Positions 9,745 through 17,753 of a DNA stretch of 64,000 nucleotides are shown in pieces. The DNA comes from Moraxella sp. K1664 (lineage in GTDB: Bacteria > Pseudomonadota > Gammaproteobacteria > Pseudomonadales > Moraxellaceae), in contig NZ_CP155576.1 in the NCBI RefSeq assembly GCF_039693965.1, forward strand, positions 682,001 through 746,000, read 5' to 3'. The stretch's first letter is position 1; the number at the start of each line of letters is the position of its first letter. Both the position numbers and the translations under genes were made by a program. Under the pieces are notes generated by a model, which did no database searches, was not told where the DNA came from, and was given only the letters and a program-made list of their open reading frames with translations.

Positions 9745-9774
9745 AAAAAACCACCCATATAGAGCGGTTTTTTT
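9745..9774. terminator. Terminator ending the prophage early operon
   Basis: AAAAAAACC and GGTTTTTTT form a stem around CACCCATATAGAGC-type loop sequence, just after the GemA gene stop. T runs are present on both strands. Confidence 0.75.
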
Positions 9775-9780
9775 AAAGGC

Positions 9781-10221
9781 TTATTGCTGGGCTTGGCGAA
9801 TACGAGCGAGCCATTGTTTTAGGCTTTCTATGAGTTGTGATTTTTCACGAGTGTTAAGATTGGGTAGGTTTGCTCCCAGTTGGTTTGTCGCATAGTTGTT
9901 CATGGCGGTTTCGCTCCTGTCATTGACCGCTCCCAAGCCGTTCAGGGTTAGCCACAAATGGCGAATAAGCCTGTCTTGGGGGCTGTTGGTGGTGGTTTTG
10001 GGTTTGGTGGATGTGGTGGTTTTAAAGCCTTTGCGTTTAAGCTCGGTTAAAACGATATTTAGTTCGGCAACACTCATCTCTTTGGTGGAATTTTTACCAA
10101 TCGTATAAGCCAAAATGTCTCGGTAGGTCTCATCGTCAAGATGTAGCTCGGATTTGCCGACGTGAATAAGCTGGATAAGTTTTTTCTTTTTGTCGTAGGG
10201 TTTGGGTTGGTTTTGGGTCAT
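9781..10221 (-). CDS. gemA: GemA-like (Mu gp16) regulatory protein
   Basis: 146 residues of the DUF1018/gp16 family. The N-terminal half (KKKLIQLIHVGKSELHLDDETYRDIL, then MSVAELNIVLTELKRKGF) is the family core; a Thr/Lys/Pro linker and a second helical domain (DRLIRHLWLTLNGLGAV) follow. In Mu, GemA alters host gene expression and DNA supercoiling early in infection. GGAG lies eight bases before the ATG. It is the last gene of the leftward early operon. Confidence 0.85.
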   Translation of the reverse strand: MTQNQPKPYDKKKKLIQLIHVGKSELHLDDETYRDILAYTIGKNSTKEMSVAELNIVLTELKRKGFKTTTSTKPKTTTNSPQDRLIRHLWLTLNGLGAVNDRSETAMNNYATNQLGANLPNLNTREKSQLIESLKQWLARIRQAQQ

Positions 10222-10224
10222 TTT

Positions 10225-10479
10225 TTACTCCAAGCCTAGTAATTGGGCAGCTGATACCGCTAATTTTGGCGGTTCTGGCATTTCAGCCCAATGGGTTATT
10301 TTATCATTGCCAGTAACAAAACACTTTTTGTCAAAATCATAAAACTGTTTGTCTATGGTTTGGTAAACAAAGCCACCATCTTTATGTAGTGATACACATA
10401 AAAACTCACAAAACATTCTTGATTTGCGTTTTTTATTAAATCGTGGCTTGGTTTTTGGATATTCGTGCCAAGCTGTCAT
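10225..10479 (-). CDS. DUF551-like prophage protein
   Basis: 84 residues. WHEYPKTKP near the N-terminus and ITHWAEMPEPP near the C-terminus resemble DUF551 phage proteins, whose function is unknown. It is preceded by the same TTGGAGTAAAAAATGAC start context as the next gene (GemA), which suggests a duplicated or selected translation signal. The stop lies three bases before the GemA start. Confidence 0.65.
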   Translation of the reverse strand: MTAWHEYPKTKPRFNKKRKSRMFCEFLCVSLHKDGGFVYQTIDKQFYDFDKKCFVTGNDKITHWAEMPEPPKLAVSAAQLLGLE

Positions 10480-10504
10480 TTTTTACTCCAAATTTCTCTT
10501 ATAA

Positions 10505-10549
10505 AAAAGCGTTTAAAGCGATTTTAAGCCCACCTTAAACGCTTTTGTT
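10505..10549. terminator. Terminator downstream of the prophage HU gene
   Basis: AAAAGCGTTTAA pairs with TTAAACGCTTTT across an 18-20 base loop that itself holds an imperfect copy of the arm. On the minus strand the stem is followed by TTTTTTAT. It would reduce reading into the DUF551-gemA genes. Confidence 0.75.
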
Positions 10550-10564
10550 TTGCCTAAAAATGGG

Positions 10565-10840
10565 TTAATTGACGGCTTCTTTTAGCCCTTTACCAGCCTT
10601 AAAGGTCGGCACGTTTTTGGCAGGGACGTGAACGGTTTCGCCCGTGCGTGGGTTACGAGCAGTTTTGGCTTGGTGTGGCTTGACATAGAATGAGCCAAAG
10701 CCTACCAGATTGACTTCGCCACCCTTTGCCAGTTCGTCTGTGATGCTGTTTAGTACAGCATTGACAGCATTCTCGCATTGTTTGAGTGGTAAGCCGTCCA
10801 TTTTGTCATAGACGGATTTGATAAGTTCTTTCTTGTTCAT
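10565..10840 (-). CDS. HU-family DNA-bending protein
   Basis: 91 residues with the full HU/IHF fold: MNKKELIKSVYDKM helix, GEVNLVGFGSFYV and the DNA-binding arm ARNPRTGETVHVPAKNVPTFKAGKGLK. Mu transposition needs HU bound in the transpososome and IHF at the enhancer. A prophage-borne HU could therefore serve transposition or replication directly. The gene sits in the early operon between a small membrane-protein gene and gemA, with its own terminator. It could instead be a captured host gene, but the operon position argues for a phage role. Confidence 0.95.
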   Translation of the reverse strand: MNKKELIKSVYDKMDGLPLKQCENAVNAVLNSITDELAKGGEVNLVGFGSFYVKPHQAKTARNPRTGETVHVPAKNVPTFKAGKGLKEAVN

Positions 10841-10885
10841 AAGATTTACCTTTTAAAGTTAAACTAAATTTGGTCAGCTCATCAG

Positions 10886-10938
10886 TGGTGGGCGACCAAC
10901 CCCACCAGACCTTACCCCAATCTCTTGACTGGGGTAGG
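10886..10938 (-). other. Two hairpins upstream of the HU gene
   Basis: Between the small membrane-protein gene and HU lie GGTGGG/CCCACC and CTACCCCA/TGGGGTAGG-type stems. Neither has a long T run, so they look like mRNA-processing or stability structures rather than terminators. Confidence 0.4.
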
Positions 10939-10944
10939 TTTCGC

Positions 10945-11151
10945 CTATACTTTATCGCCAGCAAAGACAATCGTAACAACCGCCAATACCGCCAAAAGCG
11001 TCATGATAATACAAGCCACGCACGCAAGAAAAACGCCGACAAGGCTTGAAAGCAATACGCCACCACTGGCAATGGCAAAGACAACCAAAGCAGTCAAAAA
11101 TAACACGGCTGGTAGTAGCTGATGATTGGTTTTTTGTTTATGCTTTAACAT
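10945..11151 (-). CDS. Small prophage membrane protein
   Basis: 68 residues with a short basic N-terminus (MLKHKQKTNHQ) and two closely spaced hydrophobic helices (about residues 12-36 and 38-64). The start at 11151 has an excellent GGAGG eight bases upstream and overlaps the previous gene by 14 bases. No family recognised. It could be a superinfection or membrane-targeting protein; a holin is less likely because the gene is in the early operon. Confidence 0.7.
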   Translation of the reverse strand: MLKHKQKTNHQLLPAVLFLTALVVFAIASGGVLLSSLVGVFLACVACIIMTLLAVLAVVTIVFAGDKV

Positions 11152-11413
11152 GGTTTGCCTCCAAATTTTTAAGTTCTGGACGTTTGTAGTTGTGCATGAC
11201 GGCTGACTGACAAAAGTTGTGGCGGATTTGGGCATACTTTTGTGTCAAACTGTCTTTTTCGGCAGACTTGGCAACCGTCTCCCATAGGCGTTTGGCTGTG
11301 CGATAGTCGCCCAACTTTTCGGCTTGGCTTGCCTTGATATCGGCTGGTAGTTCGGCATGAAGCAGTTCTTGACGAGCTTGTTCAAGTTCAAGCAAGGTTG
11401 TGATGTTGTTCAT
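11138..11413 (-). CDS. ANR-like small regulatory protein
   Basis: 91 residues. The central pattern Ala-rich helix, then GDYRTAKRLWETVAKSA ... KYAQIRHNFC, resembles the ANR family of small proteins that modulate AraC-type activators in enteric and Pasteurellaceae bacteria. That similarity is by eye only. It lies between gam and the small membrane-protein gene in the early operon. Confidence 0.6.
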   Translation of the reverse strand: MNNITTLLELEQARQELLHAELPADIKASQAEKLGDYRTAKRLWETVAKSAEKDSLTQKYAQIRHNFCQSAVMHNYKRPELKNLEANHVKA

Positions 11414-11422
11414 GATAGTTCC

Positions 11423-11920
11423 TTATTTGACACGGATTTCAAAGGGTGTGATTTTAAACTCTTCTACGCCCTGCATGACAGTAATACCTTCAATATCAGC
11501 AACCGCTGTTGGCTCTTCGCCAATGGCTTCTTTGTTCACTGTCTTTTTGACACGCACAAAACGGTCAAGCCCAAAACGTTCAAGACGTGCAATGACATCA
11601 TCAGCCCCACGCACTCTGATAGACGGTGGGCATTGTCGCCACGACACTTCGCCAGTAATCAAATTGGCGGTTTTGCTACCGTCTTTGAGCAAGATGGCAC
11701 GGTTAGCTTCACACCAAATTTGAATTTTGGCACTCAGCTCATCAATGGACAACTTTAAGGGGCTGATTTGGCTGGCATACTTCTCGGTAATCAGGGCAAT
11801 CTCGTCATTCATTGCGGTAGAAAGACGTGTGATTTCACGCTCGTGTTCGCCAATCAAAGCAATTACGCTTTGGACTTCATCTAGGTTTTGGCAGGATTTG
11901 AGTTGGGGTTTGGTAGTCAT
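11423..11920 (-). CDS. gam: Host-nuclease inhibitor Gam
   Basis: 165 residues with the Mu Gam family layout: a long N-terminal coiled coil (about residues 15-75, EREITRLSTAMNDEIALITEKYASQISPLKLSIDELSAKIQ) and a compact C-terminal domain (VSWRQCPPSIRVRGADDVIARLERFGLDRFVRVKKTVNKEAI). Gam dimers bind DNA ends and block RecBCD-type exonucleases, protecting phage DNA during transposition. It is a distant relative of eukaryotic Ku. Confidence 0.92.
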   Translation of the reverse strand: MTTKPQLKSCQNLDEVQSVIALIGEHEREITRLSTAMNDEIALITEKYASQISPLKLSIDELSAKIQIWCEANRAILLKDGSKTANLITGEVSWRQCPPSIRVRGADDVIARLERFGLDRFVRVKKTVNKEAIGEEPTAVADIEGITVMQGVEEFKITPFEIRVK

Positions 11921-11933
11921 GGATTTTCTCCGC

Positions 11934-12155
11934 TTAGTTGATGTTAAATTGCTGTCTTAGGCTCTGCTTGGTTATGGTAAAACCTGCCAGTATCCCAAGT
12001 TTGAATGATGACTTTTGCAAGTCATCGCTGATAACGACTTGCTCAGGGTCATCAGGATTGATGATGATTTCGTTTGGGCAGTCAAGCAGTTCGCTAAGTT
12101 CGCCAAACGTCTTATGCAAGGCGGTGTTGAGTTTGTGTTTTGTCATGGTTCTCAT
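11934..12155 (-). CDS. Small prophage protein of unknown function
   Basis: 73 residues, or 70 if translation starts at the internal ATG at 12146. No family recognised. The central segment is acidic (NEIIINPDDPEQVVISDDLQKSS). The gene follows MuB within about ten bases and precedes gam, so it is translated as part of the early operon. Confidence 0.6.
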   Translation of the reverse strand: MRTMTKHKLNTALHKTFGELSELLDCPNEIIINPDDPEQVVISDDLQKSSFKLGILAGFTITKQSLRQQFNIN

Positions 12156-12165
12156 CGGTTATCTC

Positions 12166-13308
12166 CTACACTTCTTTAACCAAATCGCCTGTTACCACAG
12201 GCATTCCTAGTTCTGATGCGATGTTTAACGCCCCAGTCAGTAAGTTGCCAACTGCCAAAGGATAAAGCAGACTGTCTGCCCCTTTGTTTTTGTGTGAACC
12301 GCCAAGACGGTGGGCAATGGCATTTAATCCACTTTCATCAATAAACTCGTCAAGCTCACGCCCTGCCGACTGAGAGCGGTGTTGTAAGTATTCTTCTAAG
12401 CTGTTGCGGTCAAAAGGCATAAGCTCAAAAATCTCGCAACGCTGAACCACTTCTCGCACTTGTTCGTTGTTTTCGGACAACTTATTTTTAAGTTCGTTTT
12501 GACCGATTAACACGATAGACAAAAGCGGTGTAAAGCCATTTTCTAATTCCAAAAATCTTTTAAGATGTTTTAAGGTTGGAATGGGCAAGCTGTGGGCTTC
12601 TTCAATAATCAGTACATGATGATTGCCAGCCTTTGAGCTTTCTTTTAAAAGGTTATGTACTTGGCGGAAACGAGCTTCTGGACTGCGTTTGGCGTTTACA
12701 CTTGGGGCAAGCGTGGCAAGAATGCTTTCGGCAATATGCACCGACTTTAAAGTTTTGCCTTTGATGTCGTTGTCTTCGGTGGCTAGGACATACGGCTCTA
12801 TCACAATCACATTCTCTTTTTGACGCTCTAAGCGGTCAATCAGCTCACGGCGGAGCGTGCTTTTGCCAGCACCCGACTGTCCGATGACTGCTACAAAACT
12901 CATGTTGCCTTTGGCGGTTTGCCACAGAGCTTCACGCACGTCTTTAATGTCAGCATTTTGATAAACTTGATTGGCTTCACGCACATTGTCGGTAAAGATG
13001 TTGGTAAACAGCTTAAACTGGCGTTTTGCTGGGTGGCTTAGGGTTTGTTTTCTGAGTAGCATGGTCTGCTCCTGTTTGCTTGGTTTGTTTGATTTGTTTT
13101 GGGGTTTGTTGATTGTGTCAATGTCGGCTTGGGCGACTTTTTGACCGTTTAAATATTCACACAATCGCCTGTATAATTCGTTCGCCCCTGCTTTTGGGTA
13201 TTTGCCATGATTAAAAATTAGGTTAATCGTGGCAGGGCTGACTTTTAATGCTTTGGCGATTTTGGCTTGGGTCAAGTCGTATTTATCCAGCCAATGCTTG
13301 TTGCTCAT
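12166..13308 (-). CDS. MuB-like target-selection ATPase
   Basis: 380 residues. The N-terminal 55 residues form a helix-turn-helix (LTQAKIAKALKVSPATINLIFN). An AAA+ domain follows with Walker A GQSGAGKS at 143-150 and Walker B VLIIEEAH at 232-239. MuB-type proteins coat target DNA, activate the transposase and give target immunity. The start overlaps the end of the transposase gene by 26 bases. Confidence 0.93.
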   Translation of the reverse strand: MSNKHWLDKYDLTQAKIAKALKVSPATINLIFNHGKYPKAGANELYRRLCEYLNGQKVAQADIDTINKPQNKSNKPSKQEQTMLLRKQTLSHPAKRQFKLFTNIFTDNVREANQVYQNADIKDVREALWQTAKGNMSFVAVIGQSGAGKSTLRRELIDRLERQKENVIVIEPYVLATEDNDIKGKTLKSVHIAESILATLAPSVNAKRSPEARFRQVHNLLKESSKAGNHHVLIIEEAHSLPIPTLKHLKRFLELENGFTPLLSIVLIGQNELKNKLSENNEQVREVVQRCEIFELMPFDRNSLEEYLQHRSQSAGRELDEFIDESGLNAIAHRLGGSHKNKGADSLLYPLAVGNLLTGALNIASELGMPVVTGDLVKEV

Positions 13309-15037
13309 GGTGTTCTACCTTTGGTTCTAAGATGCCTTTGATAATCTCGCCGATGACTTCCTGAGGTACTTCGCCAGTTGGAAAGCTCTCTTGCAAGGCA
13401 AGGTAATGCTCCGCTGTCCACAAATCGCCAATCTCAGCTCGGATTGTTTTGGCGGTTTGCACCCAGTTAAGTGGGGCAAGTTTGCGAGTCTGTGGTGTGT
13501 TGTCAATGGCTGGCGTGCTAAGTTTCTCACCGCCCAACGGCATATAGTCTTTTTGTTCGTGGCTATCGATGTCTGCCATGATGTTGAGCTTGCCATCATA
13601 CGCCACTGCTCGCTTGGCAATCGCTTGCTCGGCTTTTTCTAGTGTGTCCACACCATAGGCGGCTTTCATGACCTTGTTTCTTTGATTGTCAATCTCGCTG
13701 TTTGGCATGGCTCGCATTTCTTGTCCGATGACTGGGGCATTAACATCAAAGCCTACCCAGTCTGTCTGCATTGGTTCAACCGTATAAGTTACGCTCTCGC
13801 CTCCTGCGGTCGGCACAATCACATCAACGCACGGGGTGCGGTAAGGATTAACCACCACAGACACTTTGGCTTTGGGATAAATGCCGTCAATGTGGCGTAG
13901 GTCATAATCGTGCTGACCGTAACCTTTGACACTATGACTAATCGTCAAATTACCACGAACGGTACGCTCTACAGGCACGGTACTGACAAGCTCTTTGCAT
14001 AGCTCCATTGGCGGGGCTTTCCTAAGTTGGTTAATAGCAATCGTCCGCCAAACTTCGTTTCGGGTGCGTTTGGTGCGAGAGTGTTTTTTGTGTTCATTCC
14101 AATCCACACGCCAGCGTTTTGCCAACGCATTCAAATGCTCAATGCTTTCAATGTTTAAAAACTTGAAGCGACCTTCAAACTGTGTTTCCACGATGTTGTT
14201 GGCGTTTTCCACCTGCCCCTTTGCACGACTGTTACCTGTGGCGTGGGCGATGAATGTGATGTCTAGTCGCTCCATCAAGTTTTTAAAAAGCCCAGATGTG
14301 TTGGCACAGCCTTTGTCAGCATAAAGAATAAACGGCACACCGTGCATTGGCTCTTCAAAGCCACGAATTTGTATGGCATTTAAAAACACTTGGGTTAAGT
14401 TCTCCGAGCTTTCGCTCCCCGCCACATATTCTACATACACCCAGCCCGAGTAGTGGTCGGTAATGACATAACGAATGACCCGTTCGTTCTCAATCTTTTT
14501 AAGGTTGTGCGGTTTATTTTTGTAAAACTTTTTCTCGTCCATTACTTGCATACCGCCTTTGGGCAAGTAAAAAATCACACAAACAGACGCATCAATCTGC
14601 CACACATGGTTGGGGTGTAAACTGCGTTGCTGAATATGAGCCGTTGGCGTAGCAAGCTGGCTTGGGTGGCAAAATTTTTGCTTCATTATTCGGCTAATGG
14701 TCGCAGGGCTAACTTTTGGAGCTTTACCGTCTGCCTGTAAAATTTCTAGGGCGGTACTGATTGGCAAGGTCTTTTTACCGTTGGCACGAGTGGCAAGGTG
14801 TACCATTGCCCCTACTTGTTCAGCGACTTCTGTTGGCACAACGGTTTTGCCTTTGTCTGAGCGTGTTTTTCGCTCGGTGGTAAAGCCAACCGCTTCAAGC
14901 TCACGATAAAGCTGTGGACGGCTGATTTGCAAGGTGTCGCACGCTTTGGCGATGATGTTGCCTTTCTCGCCATGCTTGGCATGAGTGAGCTTTTGGGCGG
15001 TCTCTCGCAAATAGTCGGTGCGTGCAATGTCTTTCAT
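13283..15037 (-). CDS. MuA-like DDE transposase
   Basis: 584 residues. An N-terminal winged-helix DNA-binding region (about 1-60, with CDTLQISRPQLYREL) precedes an rve-type catalytic core with WQIDAS (Asp149), LYADKG (Asp241) and KGQVEN (Glu277), the DDE triad. A Mu-transposase beta-barrel domain follows (about 380-440), then a C-terminal tail for MuB contact. I chose the ATG at 15037 because AAGGAG lies eight bases upstream; an in-frame start at 15076 would overlap the previous gene by 28 bases. Confidence 0.95.
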   Translation of the reverse strand: MKDIARTDYLRETAQKLTHAKHGEKGNIIAKACDTLQISRPQLYRELEAVGFTTERKTRSDKGKTVVPTEVAEQVGAMVHLATRANGKKTLPISTALEILQADGKAPKVSPATISRIMKQKFCHPSQLATPTAHIQQRSLHPNHVWQIDASVCVIFYLPKGGMQVMDEKKFYKNKPHNLKKIENERVIRYVITDHYSGWVYVEYVAGSESSENLTQVFLNAIQIRGFEEPMHGVPFILYADKGCANTSGLFKNLMERLDITFIAHATGNSRAKGQVENANNIVETQFEGRFKFLNIESIEHLNALAKRWRVDWNEHKKHSRTKRTRNEVWRTIAINQLRKAPPMELCKELVSTVPVERTVRGNLTISHSVKGYGQHDYDLRHIDGIYPKAKVSVVVNPYRTPCVDVIVPTAGGESVTYTVEPMQTDWVGFDVNAPVIGQEMRAMPNSEIDNQRNKVMKAAYGVDTLEKAEQAIAKRAVAYDGKLNIMADIDSHEQKDYMPLGGEKLSTPAIDNTPQTRKLAPLNWVQTAKTIRAEIGDLWTAEHYLALQESFPTGEVPQEVIGEIIKGILEPKVEHHEQQALAG

Positions 15038-15048
15038 GACTTCGCTCC

Positions 15049-15930
15049 TTAGTTGCCCTGTTCGGCTTGAAGCCACGCTGGTGTTACCATATTTTCAAAA
15101 TCAATCTGTACGCCAAGCGTGGTGCTAAGTTCGGCAATCTGCTGAAAACTTGCCACGATGCTCGTTTCATATTGTTCTTGTAAATGGTATAAGCCATGCT
15201 CTTCAATAGTTTCTGCAACTGCTTGGCAACGGTTGGTAAAGCGAGCAATGTCATTAAATAAAGTCAGTGTTGCAGACTGTATTTCTGATAACGCACTTTG
15301 TGATAGTTGCTGTTTTGCAGTTTCAGCTTTTTCTTTGACTTTGGCGGGGGCTTGCAGTTTGGTCAGCTCGGCATCCAGTTCGTTCAATTTTTCATCTTTT
15401 TTCTTGATGATGTTGTCTTTGGCGGTTTCGTTGGAGCGTGCGTCTCGTAGGGCTTTTCTAAGCTCACTGGCAGTCATGCGGTCAATGTCATCAAGATTGA
15501 TGTCGCCGATACTACCGCCTTGTTCAAGGGCTTTTACTTCGTCATCATCAAGCACAAGCAATTCAAGCAGTTTTGATTGATTGCCCACTGCCTTTAAAAA
15601 CGACAAATTGTCGGATTTGCTAAATTTTAAGGACGCAGACATAAAGCGTTGGGCGGTGCGTTCATGAATATTGAGCATTGCAATGCGTTGCTTAAACTCA
15701 CCGTGTGGAGTCATTTCTTTAAGCAAAAGCAAACGTTTACCAAGCTCCAAACAGGCTTCTACGGTGCGTTGCTGATAAAAGCGTATTTCATCTTCCAATG
15801 CCCCAACGGTTAAAGTTCCGTCATAACCAAGTTGAGTGGCAAGCACCCCTAGCTTTTGGGCGTGTTGAGTTACATTCTTTTCAGAAATAACTGTAACACC
15901 GTCTTGTGTTACTTCTACCATTTGGCTCAT
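15049..15930 (-). CDS. DUF3102-family prophage protein
   Basis: 293 residues. The core EDEIRFYQQRTVEACLELGKRLLLLKEMTPHGEFKQRIAMLNIHERTAQRFMSASLKF is the DUF3102 pattern, found next to transposases in B3/BcepMu-like phages and on plasmids. The C-terminal half is coiled coil (about 150-200). The start at 15930 (MSQMVEV) has TTTGGAG seven bases upstream; the upstream ATG at 15942 would overlap that site. Function unknown; a DNA-binding role is possible. Confidence 0.82.
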   Translation of the reverse strand: MSQMVEVTQDGVTVISEKNVTQHAQKLGVLATQLGYDGTLTVGALEDEIRFYQQRTVEACLELGKRLLLLKEMTPHGEFKQRIAMLNIHERTAQRFMSASLKFSKSDNLSFLKAVGNQSKLLELLVLDDDEVKALEQGGSIGDINLDDIDRMTASELRKALRDARSNETAKDNIIKKKDEKLNELDAELTKLQAPAKVKEKAETAKQQLSQSALSEIQSATLTLFNDIARFTNRCQAVAETIEEHGLYHLQEQYETSIVASFQQIAELSTTLGVQIDFENMVTPAWLQAEQGN

Positions 15931-15948
15931 AAGTTTCTCCAAATTACA

Positions 15949-16230
15949 TTAAAGGGTTAATTGGCGGATTTCGTGAATACGAGCTTCGGCAAGCTCTATT
16001 TCTTTTTTGTGTGCGGTGGCAATCTGTACGAAAGCGACCGATAGATAATACAGCCCATTGTCATCTTGGCGAACAAAACCTTGACTAACCAACGTGGCAA
16101 GATAACGGCATACTTGCGAGGGTGTTTCGCCTGTTTGTTTGACAAGCTCAGAAACTGACACGCCTGTTAGCGTATGCCCACGCATGGCTTTTAGGGTGCT
16201 TAGGACTTTTTCGGCGGATTTTAGGGTCAT
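15949..16230 (-). CDS. IclR-type winged-helix regulator, DNA-binding domain only
   Basis: 93 residues. AEKVLSTLKAMRGHTLTGVSVSELVKQTGETPSQVCRYLATLVSQGFVRQDDNGLYYLS matches the N-terminal helix-turn-helix of IclR regulators; there is no effector-binding domain. Located second in the leftward early operon, it may tune early transcription. Confidence 0.75.
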   Translation of the reverse strand: MTLKSAEKVLSTLKAMRGHTLTGVSVSELVKQTGETPSQVCRYLATLVSQGFVRQDDNGLYYLSVAFVQIATAHKKEIELAEARIHEIRQLTL

Positions 16231-16281
16231 TTGGGTGTTTCCTTGTGCATTGAAAACAGGGTAAAAATAGGGTAAAATTGC

Positions 16282-16473
16282 CTAAACATTTAAACCAAGT
16301 GCTTTGGCAATCTCACCTGCACGACCATACAAGCCTTTGCGTTCGCCATTTAGCACTTTGTAAACTTCTGGGACTGGGTATTGGTGTTTTTCAGCCCATT
16401 GTTTGACGGTCAGACCTTGCTCATAGATGCGTTTTTTGGCTTGGTCTTTGGGGGTTTGGGTTGGTTTGGTCAT
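16282..16473 (-). CDS. Ner/Cro-like DNA-binding protein
   Basis: 63 residues, basic. GLTVKQWAEKHQYPVPEVYKVLNGERKGLYGRAGEIAKALGL is a helix-turn-helix of the kind seen in small phage regulators. It is the first gene of the leftward early operon, directly beside the operators and opposite the repressor, the position of Ner in Mu. It would be expected to dampen early and repressor transcription after induction. Confidence 0.75.
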   Translation of the reverse strand: MTKPTQTPKDQAKKRIYEQGLTVKQWAEKHQYPVPEVYKVLNGERKGLYGRAGEIAKALGLNV

Positions 16474-16499
16474 AAAAATACTCCGTAGTGGGTGGGGTA

Positions 16500-16523
16500 A
16501 TTACAAGGTAAAAACCTTGTAAT
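16500..16523. promoter_or_regulatory. Operator 1: 10-base palindrome
   Basis: ATTACAAGGT and ACCTTGTAAT, separated by AAAA, form a perfect inverted repeat between the two divergent regulators. It covers the predicted start of the leftward early transcript. Confidence 0.75.
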
Positions 16524-16530
16524 GGATTTT

Positions 16531-16559
16531 ATTATATACCACCATTTGGTGGTATTCAA
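16531..16559 (-). promoter_or_regulatory. Early promoter of the leftward operon with embedded operator 2
   Basis: On the minus strand TTGAAT (16554-16559), a 17-base spacer, then TATAAT (16531-16536). The spacer is almost exactly filled by a second palindrome, ATACCACCA-TT-TGGTGGTAT (16536-16555). A protein bound there would block RNA polymerase. The expected start (about 16524) abuts operator 1. Confidence 0.75.
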
Positions 16560-16577
16560 TATTTTTTTGGGATTTTT

Positions 16578-17369
16578 ATGGACACATTGCGTGAAGACAT
16601 TGCGATACGCTTGATTGAAGAGCGGACTCGTTTGGGGTATAGCCAGTCAGATATGGCAAGGCTTTTGGACATAAGCACTGAGACTCTACGCCGTTATGAA
16701 GTGGGGGCAAGAGAGGCAGGCGTGGAATTTTTGGCAAAGTCGGCAGGGCTTGGTGTTGATGTGCAATATATTTTGACTGGGGTCAAATCCGCCAACGCAC
16801 AAATGGCAGAAAAATCCAATCAGCCCCTTGTCCACATTGCCAGCGGTGGTTCAGCAAATGTCATCAATGAAGTTAGTGGAGGGGTGGTCAATATCGCCAC
16901 ACGCAATGTAACGCAGGTCAAAGCCGAAGTTAAGCCCAATGAGGAGCATATCAGTCAAGCCCAAGCATCTGTTTTGAAAAAACTCGTTGATGACATTGTC
17001 AAACTAGAACAAGCCGTCAAGCAAAAACCAAAATCACACCAAGCAGTCTGGTCGGCTTTGAATGCTCATTGCAAGGTAACTCGTTATTTGTTGATTCCAT
17101 TTGGCGATTTTGAAAAAGCTGAAAAATACCTAAGAATGTGGATTGGTCGGTTAAATTCTGCCAAAAAAGCCAGCAAAACCGACAACAGTTCGTGGCGAAA
17201 CCGCAAATATGCCTATATCAAAATCAACACCAAAGACACTCCAGAATGGCTTGATGAGTATATGAATAAGCATTTTGATACAGACAGCTTGACCGAACTG
17301 GATGATGAGCAATTAAGTAAGGTGTATTCAGCCGTTGCCAGTCGTAAAAAACGCACCAAACAATCTTAG
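16578..17369 (+). CDS. Prophage repressor, XRE-type
   Basis: 263 residues. Residues 8-60 form an XRE helix-turn-helix (GYSQSDMARLLDISTETLRRYEVGAREAG). A beta-like middle (VHIASGGSANVINEVSGGVVNIATRNVTQ) follows, and the C-terminal half resembles the ORF6C domain (VWSALNAHCKVTRYLLIPFGDFEKAEKYLRMWIG). There is no S24 peptidase, so LexA-like self-cleavage on DNA damage is not expected. It diverges from the early operon across the two palindromes, which are its likely operators. Confidence 0.85.
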   Translation: MDTLREDIAIRLIEERTRLGYSQSDMARLLDISTETLRRYEVGAREAGVEFLAKSAGLGVDVQYILTGVKSANAQMAEKSNQPLVHIASGGSANVINEVSGGVVNIATRNVTQVKAEVKPNEEHISQAQASVLKKLVDDIVKLEQAVKQKPKSHQAVWSALNAHCKVTRYLLIPFGDFEKAEKYLRMWIGRLNSAKKASKTDNSSWRNRKYAYIKINTKDTPEWLDEYMNKHFDTDSLTELDDEQLSKVYSAVASRKKRTKQS

Positions 17370-17375
17370 GAAAAT

Positions 17376-17752
17376 ATGATGAAAAAGTTGTTACTTATCC
17401 CCCTAATGCTTGCCCTAAGCACCACCGCTTTTGCCCACAGCTACGATGTCAATAAAGCAGTCAATGCCGTTGTTCAAGCCGACCGACAAGCCAAACTGCA
17501 CCAAGCGATATGCGATTTTCGGGAAAATTATCTACGCAATATGATAGAAGCACGCAGGGCAAACATATCAGAAGATGTGGTCAAATAGAGCTTTACTCCT
17601 TATTTGCAAAAGATGAGATAGACACAGAAACCCTAAAAGAAGCCAACAACATACGCAAAAAAGCCTATGAACTGCCCCAATTGGTCATTGACGACCCAGC
17701 AATGTCTGAGATTATGATTGAAAATACTTATTTATCGTGTTTCAAAGAATGA
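17376..17752 (+). pseudogene. Small secreted prophage protein, frameshifted
   Basis: The first frame (17376-17588) encodes a signal peptide (MMKKLLLIPLMLALSTTAFAHS) and 50 mature residues ending ISEDVVK. A -1 shift at the AAA codon before the TAG continues as IELYSLFAKDEIDTETLKEANNIRKKAYELPQL... to 17752, giving about 124 residues with two mature cysteines. The sequence there has three A; a fourth would restore one frame. No canonical slippery heptamer is present, so a one-base loss (or sequencing error) is more likely than programmed shifting. It sits six bases after the repressor gene, so it would be expressed in lysogens; a terminator follows. Confidence 0.65.
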
Positions 17753-17753
17753 A

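Noticed and set aside
11357-11758. Rightward frame of 133 codons opposite gam
   Set aside because: Lies wholly across the leftward early genes, without a ribosome-binding site or recognisable protein.
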